Assembly: GCA_030272585.1 (NCBI GenBank)
Contig: BSYQ01000002.1
Coordinates: forward strand, 5,766,001-5,830,000
Length of the DNA: 64,000 bases
Origin: Bryopsis sp. KO-2023
Taxonomy: Eukaryota; Chlorophyta; Ulvophyceae; Bryopsidales; Bryopsidaceae
Direction: 5' to 3'
Position numbers and translations under genes: made by a program. Below are positions 36,239 to 46,330 of this stretch, piece by piece (the stretch's first letter is position 1; each line of letters opens with the position of its first letter). A model generated the notes under the pieces. That model made no database searches. It worked only from the letters and a program-made list of their open reading frames with translations, and had not been told where the DNA came from.

Positions 36239-37217
36239 CATACTATGGACGTGATCGGAAATGATCGGCCGTCCATTTTCGATGTGAGGACAGGTCGTTT
36301 CACTGATCTGACCTGACACGATCTCGTTCCACATGATTCTAAAAATGATCGGTTTTTTTTTTTTTTTTTTTTTACCGATCATGATCGATGATCGTGATCG
36401 TGATCGGCCGATTAAAACCTGATCGATGATCGTGATCGGCCGATCAAAGCCTGATCGTGATCGGGATCGGGCTTCCGATTATCGATCTGATCGGCAGCTC
36501 CGATCACGACCACGATCACGATCAAGCGTCGCGACCTGTCGGCACGTGATCGGTCGATCAAGATCGGTGAAACGCCGATTGATCGGCCGTTGATCCGATC
36601 AGCTCCGACCATGATCGGCCATGGATCAATTGATCGGAATTTAATTTAAGATTCCGATCATGATCGGTCCCATAATCAATTGATCGGTCAATTGATCGGT
36701 CTTACGAAAATATCCACAAGTCACCACCCGAAGGTGTTTCTGGAGGTGTAAGGATTCGAACCTAGGACCTCACTGACTAGAATTAAGCAAATCGACGCTT
36801 AGACCACTCTGAGCTACGGTTAGAGTGTGCTCCGTGTCATTATATACCTGATCAGTCAGTCCGACAAACGGAGGTATATAATAACACGGAAGACCTAATG
36901 ATCGTGGTTCAGGGTGGTCCAAGCGTTGATTTGCTTAATTCCAGTCAGTGAGGTCCTAGGTTCGAATCCTTACACCTCCAAAAACACCTTCGGGTGGTGA
37001 CTTGTGGGCATTTGTGATGGACCGATCAATTGATCATGGGACCGATCATGATCGGAATCAATTGATCATGATACCGATCTGATCGGCAGCTCCGATCACG
37101 ATCTCGATCAAGCGTCGCACCCTGTCAGTTTTTGATCGGCCGATCACGATCAGGCCGATCAAAAACTGCCGATCAGGTTGGGCGACCGATCAGATCGGTG
37201 ATCGGATCCATAGTATG
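36239..37217. mobile_element. Non-autonomous hAT-type element packed with GATCGG oligomers
   Basis: A perfect 11-bp TIR, CATACTATGGA at 36239-36249 and its reverse complement at 37207-37217, is flanked by a perfect 8-bp duplication ATGGTGAA (36231-36238 and 37218-37225). The 979-bp interior has no transposase. On both sides of a central fold-back it carries more than thirty copies of GATCGG, CGATCATGATCG, TGATCGGTCG and similar self-complementary oligomers. One T run of about 20 (near 36352-36373) lies between GATCGG and ACCGATC. The centre is a 136-bp inverted repeat holding two tRNA-like modules. The intact ends suggest a recent insertion. Confidence 0.85.
36714..37007. repeat. Fold-back of two head-to-head tRNA-like modules
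   Basis: Two arms (36714-36849 and 36872-37007, 136 bp each) are inverted copies with about 90% or better identity by eye, separated by 22 bp. Each arm carries an exact B-box GGTTCGAATCC (36959-36969 on +; 36752-36762 on -) and an A-box-like GGTTCAGGGTGGTCC or its relative about 40 bp upstream. They are oriented so that transcription would run outward from the centre. The D-arm resembles Leu/Ser-type tRNAs, but acceptor stems do not pair, so working tRNAs are unlikely. Confidence 0.7.
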
Positions 37218-37336
37218 ATGGTGAACCCATCCCAACCGGATTTGATTGTACAAATCATGTTAATTTTTAACATCAAGTGTGACCCCGACACCAAACCCAA
37301 CAGCGCAATCGCATCAACCCCTTTCGCCGCTCTGGG

Positions 37337-37572
37337 TGTTACAAAAACCTCCCAGAACCCTCCCTCGAAGCCTCCTTAACCCATCAAACCCCCACTCATT
37401 GATGGGACCCTTGACTAATGTCATTAGGGCGAGGCACCAGGGTTCTTGAGCTATAGGATCTCCTATTGGGATCCTATGGACCTTAAGCTCTGACTAGGCT
37501 ATCACTAGTGCCCGTAGCTAGTCTGTAGCTCTAGCTAGTGCTTACTAGACATCTCGGTGATCACTTGTAACA
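37337..37572 (-). repeat. LTR (3' LTR in the element's orientation)
   Basis: 236 bp, starting TGTTACAAAAACC and ending CACTTGTAACA. It matches the copy at 41447-41682 base for base as far as I can see. The purine tract AAGGAGGGGGCAC lies just inside it on the - strand (37574-37586), as expected for plus-strand priming. Confidence 0.92.
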
Positions 37573-37718
37573 GTGCCCCCTCCTTAGATGTGAAGCCGCC
37601 TCGGGTTCACTAGGAATCAAATGCATGATAGGCATCATACAAATGATAGTGTCTAGTAGTTACACTATTTTAAGAGAGGAGATCATCATCATCCAGTGGC
37701 CAACTGTGATATGATGTC

Positions 37719-39194
37719 TCAAACCTTCGCTTGTGATCTCCTTCGGATCGTGCGAGGTGGTACAATCGATTGTGCTTGAGATTGGTGAAACTCGTCAACC
37801 AATTCTCGCGCGTGCACGACATTCTGTTCCGGTTCCCATGAGTTGTGCTCATGACCGTATCCAACCCATTTCACTAGGAATTCTGTGTAGCATTTCTTGC
37901 CCCTACGTCGCTCTCTGCGATCAAGAATGCGCTCAACCTCCCATTCCAAGTCACCTTCAATCTCGATAGGTGGCGGGGGTTGCACAGTTCCTTTAGCCCA
38001 ATATGGCTTCAAGAGTGAAGCATGGAACACCGGATGTATGGGCAAAGTATCGGGAAGCTTTATTTTGAAAGCAACCTCATTTATTTGACGCTCGATAGGG
38101 AAAGGTCCTACCCATTTCGGCGTTAATTTCCGCGATCCTGGATGCTTTAACCTTAAGTTCCTTGCATCAAGGAGAACAAGGTCTCCAACCTTGATCTCTA
38201 CAGGAGCCCGGTGACGATCAGCTTGAGCTTTATAGCGTTGCTGAGCCGCCTGAAGGCGTTTCTTTGCCTCAACAATCCCTTCTCGGATTTCACTCGTCAT
38301 TTTCTGAACTTCTGGTACAGCGACCTGCTTTGGTCCTTTTCTAGGGATCTGAGCAGTCAATGCTGTCCATGGATCTTTTCCATAGTTCAGGAAGAAGGGT
38401 GTTTCTCCAGTTGCTTCTGATCTTGAGTTATTTATTGCAAACTCAACAACCGGTAATAAATCAGCCCAATTTCTTTGGGAAGGCCCCACAAAGTGGCGAA
38501 GAGTATCTTGCATCACTTTGTTCATCGCTTCGGTTTGCCCATCTGTTTCTGGATGATAAGCCGAAGAAAGGGCTTGACTGATTTCCCATTTATCACACAA
38601 CTCCCTAAAGAAGTGTGAGACAAATCTTGGATCTCTATCTGTGACCAATTTCTTTGGCATGCCATGAGCTTTGAACACATGGTTCACAAAGAGATTTGCT
38701 GCTTCAGCTGCACCACAATCCGTTCGAGTTGCAGCGAGATGTACCATTTTAGTTAACATGTCCACAAAGACAAGGATTGCATCATAACCTGCTCCATTAG
38801 ATGATGGGAGGTGAGTGACAAAATCCATCGAAACATTTTCCCATTGTGCATTCGGAATAGACAAGGGTTTTAGGGGACCTTGAGGCTTTCTTCGCCTACC
38901 CTTGTGCCTTTGGCATGAATCACATCCTTGCACATATGATCTGATATGGTCCTCCATCTGAGGCCACCAGAAATGTCTCTTGATTTGCCGTAAAGTCTTA
39001 GCCACACCAAAGTGTCCACTATAGACTGTACTATGGCAATCATGGATTATATCCTGTCTCAATGTTCCAAAATTTGGTACAGCCAGCACATTACCATTCC
39101 ACCAGTAACCATCTTGATATTGTAACACCTGGGCAGCTTCCAGTGTGTCATACCAAGGGTCCTTAGTGTACCCTTCAGTCAACCTATCCATCAA
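37719..39194 (-). pseudogene. Ty3 chromovirus integrase with chromodomain (element part)
   Basis: This 491-codon - strand part contains, in order: an HHCC zinc finger (HDCHSTVYSGHFG then CDSCQRHKG), a DDE integrase core (motifs MDFVTHLPSS and VTDRDPRF are visible, then YHPETDGQTE), and near residues 410-460 a chromodomain (EWEVERILDRR, then FLVKWVGYG and SWEP). A chromodomain at the integrase C-terminus is the defining mark of chromoviruses and is known to steer insertion towards particular chromatin. It belongs to an element that is not whole. Confidence 0.92.
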
Positions 39195-39198
39195 CCTA

Positions 39199-40110
39199 CT
39201 AATTGACTATAGGGGTTTAAATAAAGTAACTATCAAGAATCAGTTCCCGATCCCGCGGATTGATGACCTTCTTGATCAGTTACAAGGCGCGAGATGCTTC
39301 ACATCTCTTGACCTCAGAGCCGGTTATTGGCAAATGAGAGTCAAAGAGGAAGACATCCCCAAAACCGCCTTTAAAACGCCTTTTGGATTATTTGAGTACC
39401 GGGTTCTCCCAATGGGATTAACGAACGCTCCGGCAGTGTTTCAAACACTGATGAATCATGTGTTTCAAGGAATGATAGGCAAATATGTCTTGATTTACCT
39501 TGATGACATTTTGATTTACTCAAAAACACCAGAGGAACATGTGGCCCATGTACGAGCCGTGATGCAAAGATTAAGAGAACATAACTTGTTCCTTAAGAAG
39601 TCCAAATGTGACTTTAACAAAACAGAGTTACATTACCTTGGCTTCATTGTAGGTCGCAAAGGTATCTCTGTAGACCCTCGAAAAACGAATAAAGTACGAG
39701 AATGGCCTCGTCCACAAGGGGTACACGATTTGAGATCGTTCCTCGGGCTTGCCAATTATTTTCGTAAGTTCGTCCAGGGTTATTCTTCTTTGGCATCACC
39801 TCTCACTGATTTGCTTAAAAAGCAACAGACATGGGATTGGACTCCAGCTTGTGAGGCCGCTTTTGAGGGGGTGAAGAAGGCATTAACAGAAGCACCTTGC
39901 TTGGCTATGCCGGATTTTACCAAACCCTTTGAAGTAATTACGGATGCTTCTAACAATGCAATAGGGGCAGTTCTCCTTCAAGAGGGACATCCCATTGCAT
40001 ATGAGAGTAGAAAGCTTGCCGGCCCACAACTGAATTGGTCTACAAGTGATCAAGAAATGTATGCTACAGTTTATGCACTTCAACTATGGAGATGCTACTT
40101 GGCTGATAGG
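39199..40110 (+). pseudogene. Ty3 reverse transcriptase / RNase H part (element part)
   Basis: The + strand reads a Ty3-type polymerase core: LIDYRGLNKVTIKNQFPIPR, then FTSLDLRAGYWQ, FGLFEYRVLPMGLTNAP and the catalytic box YLDDILIYS. The RT connection and the start of RNase H follow (ITDASNNAIGAVLLQ). It lies on the strand opposite to the gag-like and integrase parts, showing that the element was rearranged. Confidence 0.92.
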
Positions 40111-41105
40111 GTTTGTGTCCACTCAAGTGGGACTTCACAAGAACTGAGGTTCACCTTTTTCGACTGACCACACTTATGGCCTCTTGCCCATGGTTCCCCA
40201 CAGAACCAGCATAAGCCAGCTTTCTTGCGAGCCTCCCTCTCACTCTCGGTCAACCGTACCACCGGTCTTCGTGAGGGCTGAGTGCCACTTTGAGCTTTAA
40301 GCCTTGGTTGCTTAGGCTGATGCCTTTTCTTACTTCCTTTGGCTGGATCTGAGAAGGTAGTTTCCATACCTCTCTTTTTAGCCTTCCGGTCCGTAGTTTT
40401 CAACGGAAAACGAGCATCGTGACCCGGGGCTTTAGCCAGCACATACGTTCGCAAGGCTGAGTAGCTTCTCCATTCCCGACCAAGTGTATCAGTCTCCACT
40501 TGTTTGCACAAGTGTGGATGGAGGCCCCTCAGAAGGATCCAACACTTGGTAGTGTCGTCCATTGGCTCTTTTCGCATTGCTAAGTGAGCATCCACAAAGC
40601 GTACGAAGCCAGGAGTATCGACCTTCTGGTCAATATGATCCTTGCAGGAAGTAAGGGCATTATTTATGGAGTAATCTGTGGCAAGATCTCCAAATGTGCC
40701 ATCTTCCAGGACTTGGCAGAATTTTTCCCAAGATAAAGACCCGTCCTCGAGTTCTTCCTTGGGTACCCTAGCCAATAAATGTCGGCGGGGTTTTGATCCG
40801 AGGAAAGTAGGTGCAATCACTCCCCACTCCTCTCTTGGGACTTTTGCTGCCCTGAAGTACATGGCTAACTCCAAACGGAATTCTGGCCACGGGACTTTGC
40901 CCTGGTACTTTTCAGGTTTATCAGCAGTCACTCTTCTGGTTTTGCCCAGGCTAGCATCTTTCTCTTCTTTGGTCACTTCAGACCTGAGAGTGCTAGGGGA
41001 CTGTGGTCCCTCTGTTCTTTCACTTGGAGAGTCCTCATTGACTTCCTCCAGAACAGACCCTTCTTCTAAGGCAAGTACCTCTTGTTCTTCTTGACTCATG
41101 GTCAC
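40095..41105 (-). pseudogene. Ty3 gag-like part (element part)
   Basis: A 336-codon - strand part runs from an acidic N-terminus (MTMSQEEQEVLALEEGSV) through a capsid-like helical region to a basic segment and one zinc-knuckle-like motif, CWFCGEPWARGHKC. Order and length fit the gag region of plant and fungal-type chromoviruses. It belongs to the same broken element. Confidence 0.85.
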
Positions 41106-41432
41106 TTTTTATTTTGGTTTCCTTTGGACACAACCCCAACACAGCACAAAAACTGGAAATTTGCCCAAAACTCTGAAACCCAACGTTTATCGCTTCACTA
41201 GCCCCTCGAGGACCTCTTGGGTCTCCTCGAACTCACAGAACTAGCTTTCCAATGATTCAGAAAACAAACCCTAACTTTGTCGGGCTGTAACTTTTCACTC
41301 ACAACTCCGAACGACCCCGAACAAGTTTCAAACGAAGCGTCGTGTTCTCGGCTTACTGTTAGACGCCTGTTTCGTCCAATTCCGAGTTGTTATAGTGTAG
41401 TTATGCGTCAAAACGTGACGCGCTCTCTTCCT

Positions 41433-41444
41433 GCTCCGAAACCA
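41433..41444 (-). other. Primer-binding site, tRNA-Met-like
   Basis: On the - strand, two bases inside the LTR, the sequence TGGTTTCGGAGC matches the usual TGGTATCAGAGC complement of initiator tRNA-Met at 10 of 12 positions. Position and family agree with this use. Confidence 0.6.
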
Positions 41445-41446
41445 AC

Positions 41447-41682
41447 TGTTACAAAAACCTCCCAGAACCCTCCCTCGAAGCCTCCTTAACCCATCAAACC
41501 CCCACTCATTGATGGGACCCTTGACTAATGTCATTAGGGCGAGGCACCAGGGTTCTTGAGCTATAGGATCTCCTATTGGGATCCTATGGACCTTAAGCTC
41601 TGACTAGGCTATCACTAGTGCCCGTAGCTAGTCTGTAGCTCTAGCTAGTGCTTACTAGACATCTCGGTGATCACTTGTAACA
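41447..41682 (-). repeat. LTR (5' LTR in the element's orientation)
   Basis: 236 bp, same ends and sequence as the copy at 37337-37572. It is followed on the + strand by the CTGGG duplication. Confidence 0.92.
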
Positions 41683-41687
41683 CTGGG

Positions 41688-41969
41688 AAATTCGACGCGG
41701 TGCGCGCGTGTGCGTCTTTCTGCGCTGTTGGAACAAGGAAAGGAGGGAAAGTGGAAAGTGAAGGGAAGTGGTAACGGCGGCGGTGCGGTGGCGGTGGTGT
41801 TTGCCAGCATTTTGACCGAAGCTTGTGAATCCCTGTAAGGCTTTAGCATTCCTGTTGTCTCTTGAAGACATTTTCCTTCGTGTTTCAAAGTTCGTGGATA
41901 GTTCGGGGCCTTCCCTTTCCTTTCCTTTGCTTCGTTTTTTTCTGACAGAAGACCTGTGTGTCTTGACAG
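41688..41969. other. Spacer with GC-rich start
   Basis: The sequence turns from a GC-rich segment with CG and GGC repeats into T-rich, intron-like DNA leading to an acceptor at 41969. An 11-bp inverted match (CCAACAGCGCA near 37307 and TGCGCTGTTGG near 41721) spans the LTR element and may be chance. Confidence 0.3.
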
Positions 41970-42304
41970 GAGGCTGAGCTGCACAAATTTGTGGAGAGGC
42001 TGAATAAAGAGGGCCGGCTCAATTTCGACTCAAGGAATCGCTCGCCACCTCGAAACATATCCTATCAGCAAGGCATGGTGGCATACAAGGTGGAAATGTG
42101 CAACAAAATGAAAACAGATGTCATGGTTGTTCTCAATTGAAAGTTGAAGCACTGTTTTTTTTTCTTTTGGTAAGATAGGGAAGGGGATGTGATTTGAATC
42201 TTAGACCATGGGTTGATGGAAGCAGGTACTGCCAGAGATTTTGCAACAGGCTGCCAGGCTGGATGTTCCTAGAGCTGCCCTTGAACAGGAATTTATTCGG
42301 TGGG
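41970..42304 (+). CDS. Two phase-compatible exon-like blocks, gene unrecognised
   Basis: Block one (41970-42089) follows TCTTGACAG and encodes 40 codons beginning EAELHKFVERLNKEGRLNF, before GTGGAA. Block two (42226-42304) follows GAAGCAG and reads VLPEILQQAARLDVPRAALE and onwards to RW, before a GTGAGT donor. Joined, they stay in one frame and read as a helical protein. A third block (42715-42762, NMKPPDTLSGFGDACK, donor GTAAAT) follows, but its phase does not match block two directly. No family is recognised. They could belong to a host gene or to a second gene of the CACTA element. Confidence 0.35.
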
Positions 42305-42793
42305 GTGAGTTTCTCATCTCAACAACTTTCTAACACATTTTTTCCCCCGTATGATGGAAGCCACCCCGCTGCAGATTCCAAACAATCCCACTGAAATTTG
42401 AAAGGGCTGGGATAGAATAGCTGCGTTATTAAAACCCAGCTTGAGATGTAGTTGCGACGAAACACCTTTTTGTTTGAAGGCTTTAGGTGCGTTCTGAATA
42501 TTGACAGAACAATTTCAATCAGAGTTTTGTATCTTATTTGATTGTGGTCAGTAATCTTCCAGACATAAACCAAGATGTTTCAGCTACTTTTAATTGGACC
42601 ACAAAAAAAAAACATAAACCAAGAAAAACCCCACCTGAAAAAAACAACAAGAAGTGTTCGTACCAGTTCCATTGATATGTTTTTCTGGGCTGTTTTTCTT
42701 TTTATTTGTCCACAGAACATGAAACCGCCAGATACTTTGTCAGGATTTGGTGACGCTTGCAAGGTAAATACTTGACAACACAACAATTGTTTT

Positions 42794-45700
42794 TCAAATA
42801 ACATCCAGTGTTTCCGAAAACACCCCTGCAACAAATATTCCACCTTTCTGCGTTTTCCCAAAGAAACATGTATCCTTGATGTCTTGCAAAAAAACTGGGT
42901 AATCTTTCCACGCTTTTTTCGATAAATCTTTGACTTCAAATGCCATTTCAACGTCTCGGCGGCAGATTCTGAATGGTTTGGCTTCAAATAAATCGCAGAT
43001 TGCAAAGTGCTGGTGTTTTTCTTGTGTGTGTCCGTCGCGGGTGAACTGGTAAATATTTTTTACTCTTCCTATCATGTGAACCAGACGATTGTTCATCACG
43101 TACGGTACATACACAAAATTTGATATTCTTTTTGCCAATCTGTAGGTTTCAGCAAACACCGGGATTTTGAAGTGTCCTTCATTCGTCGATGCGCTGTGGA
43201 ATTGCTCGACAACTGCCATTTGGTAATCACCGAAATACCACAGATTTTCTGAAAAATAATCCATGAAGCGCTCAATTGTTTTCAAGACGTTCTGTTTTTC
43301 AATTGATGTCAAAGTCCTTCCCTTTCCGTGCATTGTGTTCTCCTTAGCTGTTTGTAGATCGTCTTGTCCTTGGTTGAACGTAACTCCCGCATGTTTTAAC
43401 GTCCTCGTAACGTTTTCTGATTGTGTAGATTCTTCCAGGTTGCCAATCACCTTGGAGAGCAAGAGGTCCTTGAAGAGAGTAGCTTCAGGATGATTCCTAT
43501 TAATTCAGGTACGAGAAGTATTAATTTTTTAAACAAACTTTGAGGTATTACACACAAAGGGGGAAGTGTTGTGAGTGTATACGAAACAATCTGAGTTTTT
43601 TCTTAATTATTAGTGGTTCTTAACGCACTTGCTGCTTTCCTTGGACAGTGTAAGCAGTTGATTCCGTTCTATTTTTTTTTTTCGTTTTCTGTGGGTTGAA
43701 GAAAAAGTAGAAAAAATATTCCTGCCCCTTTCCTTTTTCTTTAAATTATAGTTTGGGTTCTGAAAGTATTGAGTTCGTGTATAAATGTAGAAAAGCTAAA
43801 AAAAAAAAAAGTGAAGGACCTCTTTGCTTGAATCTGGAACGGGATCATTAGCTTCCCTTTTAATTTCATTATTAATTGGTGTCGTTTCCTTTTCCACAAA
43901 AAAGGAAAGACGTTAAAAAAATGCAGCACTCCTTTTTTGTCCTTCTTGTGATAACTAATATGTGTTCTGTTTCGGATTTGCAGGCAATGTTCGAAGTTTT
44001 AAACCGAATTCACTCATTTGTGGATTGCCACAGGCGACTACTACTTTCTGCAATGTTTGTCGAGCATCGTGTTGCAAATTCTGGTGAGGGTCACTGATTC
44101 TTTTCCCAAACACGAAAAGTGTCTATCAAAATGAATAAATGAGTGCTTGGGCACTTATCCATCCAGGAAATGAAATTGAATACGTAAGGGTTAAAACAAG
44201 CAAGAAATCTTGCTGTGTTTACTGCAGGGATGCGTTGTGTATGAAAAATACTGCCCGATGATTTTCTTCAGCAGTTGAAAGAGCAACTGTTGAAAAAAAA
44301 AAAACAGAAAGGATAAAGGATAAAGCAGAAAAAAAAATTTATCTTATTTACTATTATTTTATAAATACCTAGCACGACTTTTCACTCTTTGCTTGAGATC
44401 TTGAACGCCACGCTCGACCCATAATTCTCCATCTCTTGATGCTGGGCCTCGTGATCGCTGTTGTTCAAATATTCGACATGCTAATACATGCATATTGTAT
44501 TTGCAGAGCCACCCTTGTGACATTTTTTCAATGCCCTTGCAGTATTGGCGCAACGCTTTTTCAGCTTTGGACAACTCATTTTCGAATTCTGTCCACGACA
44601 AATTTCGGTTTTTCTTCCCCCCATCGAAGTGCAGTATTGCCGTTCGCAGCCATGCCCAAAGTTGATGAAGTTCCTCCGAGATCACATCACCTCGAAGAAG
44701 AATCAAGCTCGAATATCTGGTAAATATTCTCCAGTCAGATATTTCAAAAGAGGTAATGTCTCGGATCAGATTTTTCACTTGTCGGCCTGCTCTTGTAGGC
44801 ATCACACATTGATCACCCCTTTGTTCTACCACTCTTCTGGTCTGAGCATTCATCTCCTGAAGAATATATTTCACGAAGTTGGCCACCAGTCCAAAATAAA
44901 GAATGTGGAATGTGCCTAAGACAAACTGATCCGCGTAGGTCCTTCTGAAGTATCGAAGCTTTGCCAACACACAAGTGCCGTTTGTCGTTCTCGATCGTGG
45001 TGACAATTCTTGATTTTCCACCATTTGCCCCAGCCTGACCATATCACCGCTGCTTTTCCTGAGCCTCGTATCCCCCACGAAAGCTTTGAAATCATTGTTG
45101 ATATTTGCACTGGGAATAGTGCTCGCATCTACCTCCACCCTTTTCTCGTATCCCAAGTAGTATGGGGTACCGCCACGCATGTCTGCCATTTGGAAACACC
45201 AAGGACATCCTTGGGCAGCTGAGTGCCCTCGAAAACCTCCAATCTTAGAGCGTGAAGGTTATCACCATAAATGCCACTAATCACAACCCTATATGGACCA
45301 CTTGCTGTATCGCTGCCGGGCATGTAATCTTTCAAGTCCTTCACTAATAATTCCAATGCAAATTGAAGGGTCTGAGGTTCCTTAGGACCTTCAAAGATCA
45401 TCAAGGGAAACTGCCATTTCTTGCTACCTCTGTAGCGATCATGAACGTCCCCTACTCGAACGAATAACACCCCTGTGGAGTGTTTCGACTTCATCGACGC
45501 GTAGCCGGTGTACCAATCCAACCCCAAATCAAAGAGAATAACATTTTCCCCTTGTATTCCATCAGAAACCAATCTGTTTAGCGTGTATCCGAAGGGTGTC
45601 CCAAAAATTGATGATGTGTTGTTGGACCCGATAACACGTGAACAATCACTCCGATGTCTCGACCAATCCGGTTTGGAGGAAAAGTAGGATATCACGTTTT

Positions 45701-46330
45701 TTAATCCAAGGTACCAAAACCGTTTCACAGGCTCCAAAACACCGTTCCCTAATATTTTGAATCGACTCGTATCACATTTCGGGCACTTTTCGTCTTTATT
45801 TGCAGCCCATGTTGGTGGAGCGCGTTGTTGGAATACGAAATGCCAGTTTTTGCACACATGATGTTCGTAATTGTGGGGATCGTCCATTCCCACCACTTTC
45901 TTCATCACGTAATACGAGGGTGGAAAAAGGTGATCACGAGGTAAAAGACATGATGCAATCACCTTGCAGAATGCATCGAAGAGCTTATCACTGATGTGAA
46001 AGGATTGCTTCAGTGATAGGAGGATCACGATAACCTCCATGACAGTGTGGGTATGGCCCGGATATAAAGGATCACGAGAATGTGCCTTGTAGTACCCGTA
46101 GGTTCCTTTTTCAGCTTCCTGATCGCCATCCTCTGTGTCGCTCTCATTAACACTGTAAGAAAAAAATCGTTGTTAATAATCACCCTATAATGAATCACAA
46201 GAGAGAGTTCTCATTCAAGGCGATAGCTGACAGCTGACTTTGCCTGTCAGAATCTTCGCTTGTGGTGGTGGTATCAGGTACCAAATCCAACTCAATATCG
46301 GAACCATCATCGAGAGATGGCTAATCAGAC
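42794..46330 (-). mobile_element. CACTA/EnSpm transposase gene, partly decayed
   Basis: The - strand encodes a TNPD-like transposase (Transposase_21 type). The first good exon begins at 46152 after CTTACAG. It carries the Zn-ribbon-like CPKCDTSRFKILG, then IFGTPFGYTLNRLVSDGI, DLGLDWYTGYASMKSKHSTG and IFEGPKEPQTLQFALELLVK, the usual order in this family. The reading frame shifts once between 45189 and 45129. The second part runs to a donor at 44369 and includes YFGLVANFVKYIL, ISDWRIFTRYSSLILLRGD and WVERGVQDLKQRVKSRAR. An 872-bp intron joins in phase to a last exon (43496-42794, starting NHPEATLFKDLLLSKVIGN). An acidic first exon (about 46199-46330) may join through a 46-bp intron, but has an in-frame TAG at 46321-46323. 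No CACTA-type TIRs were found. Confidence 0.75.
43984..44083 (+). CDS. Exon-like block antisense to the transposase intron
   Basis: Bounded by CGGATTTGCAG and GGTGAGG, it reads AMFEVLNRIHSFVDCHRRLL and onwards to VEHRVANSG. Both splice sites are close to consensus. It lies inside the 872-bp intron of the transposase, on the other strand. Its phase continues from the block at 42715-42762. It could be an exon of an antisense gene of the element, a host exon or chance. Confidence 0.3.

Larger units (their letters stand above)
37337..41682 (-). mobile_element. Ty3 (Metaviridae) chromovirus, not whole
   Basis: The element is bounded by two 236-bp LTRs in direct orientation and a 5-bp duplication CTGGG (37332-37336 and 41683-41687). 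The LTRs begin TGTTACA, end TGTAACA and look identical by eye, so the insertion is young. A gag-like part (about 40.1-41.1 kb) and an integrase part with chromodomain (about 37.7-39.2 kb) read on the - strand. A reverse transcriptase/RNase H part (about 39.2-40.1 kb) reads on the + strand. The element is therefore rearranged inside, with at least one large break, and is not an intact copy. A tRNA-Met-like primer site and a purine tract lie inside the LTRs in the expected places for a - strand element. Confidence 0.92.

Noticed and set aside
35948-36316. Coding regions over the GC-rich array (open on both strands)
   Set aside because: The openness follows from the repeat period and GC-rich composition. 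The translations are simple repeats with no start context.
36740-36980. Functional tRNA genes in the fold-back
   Set aside because: B-boxes are exact, but acceptor and anticodon stems do not pair, and both copies sit inside a transposon.
42580-43005. A 141-codon - strand ORF as a separate gene
   Set aside because: It overlaps the last transposase exon in another frame and reads as its shadow.
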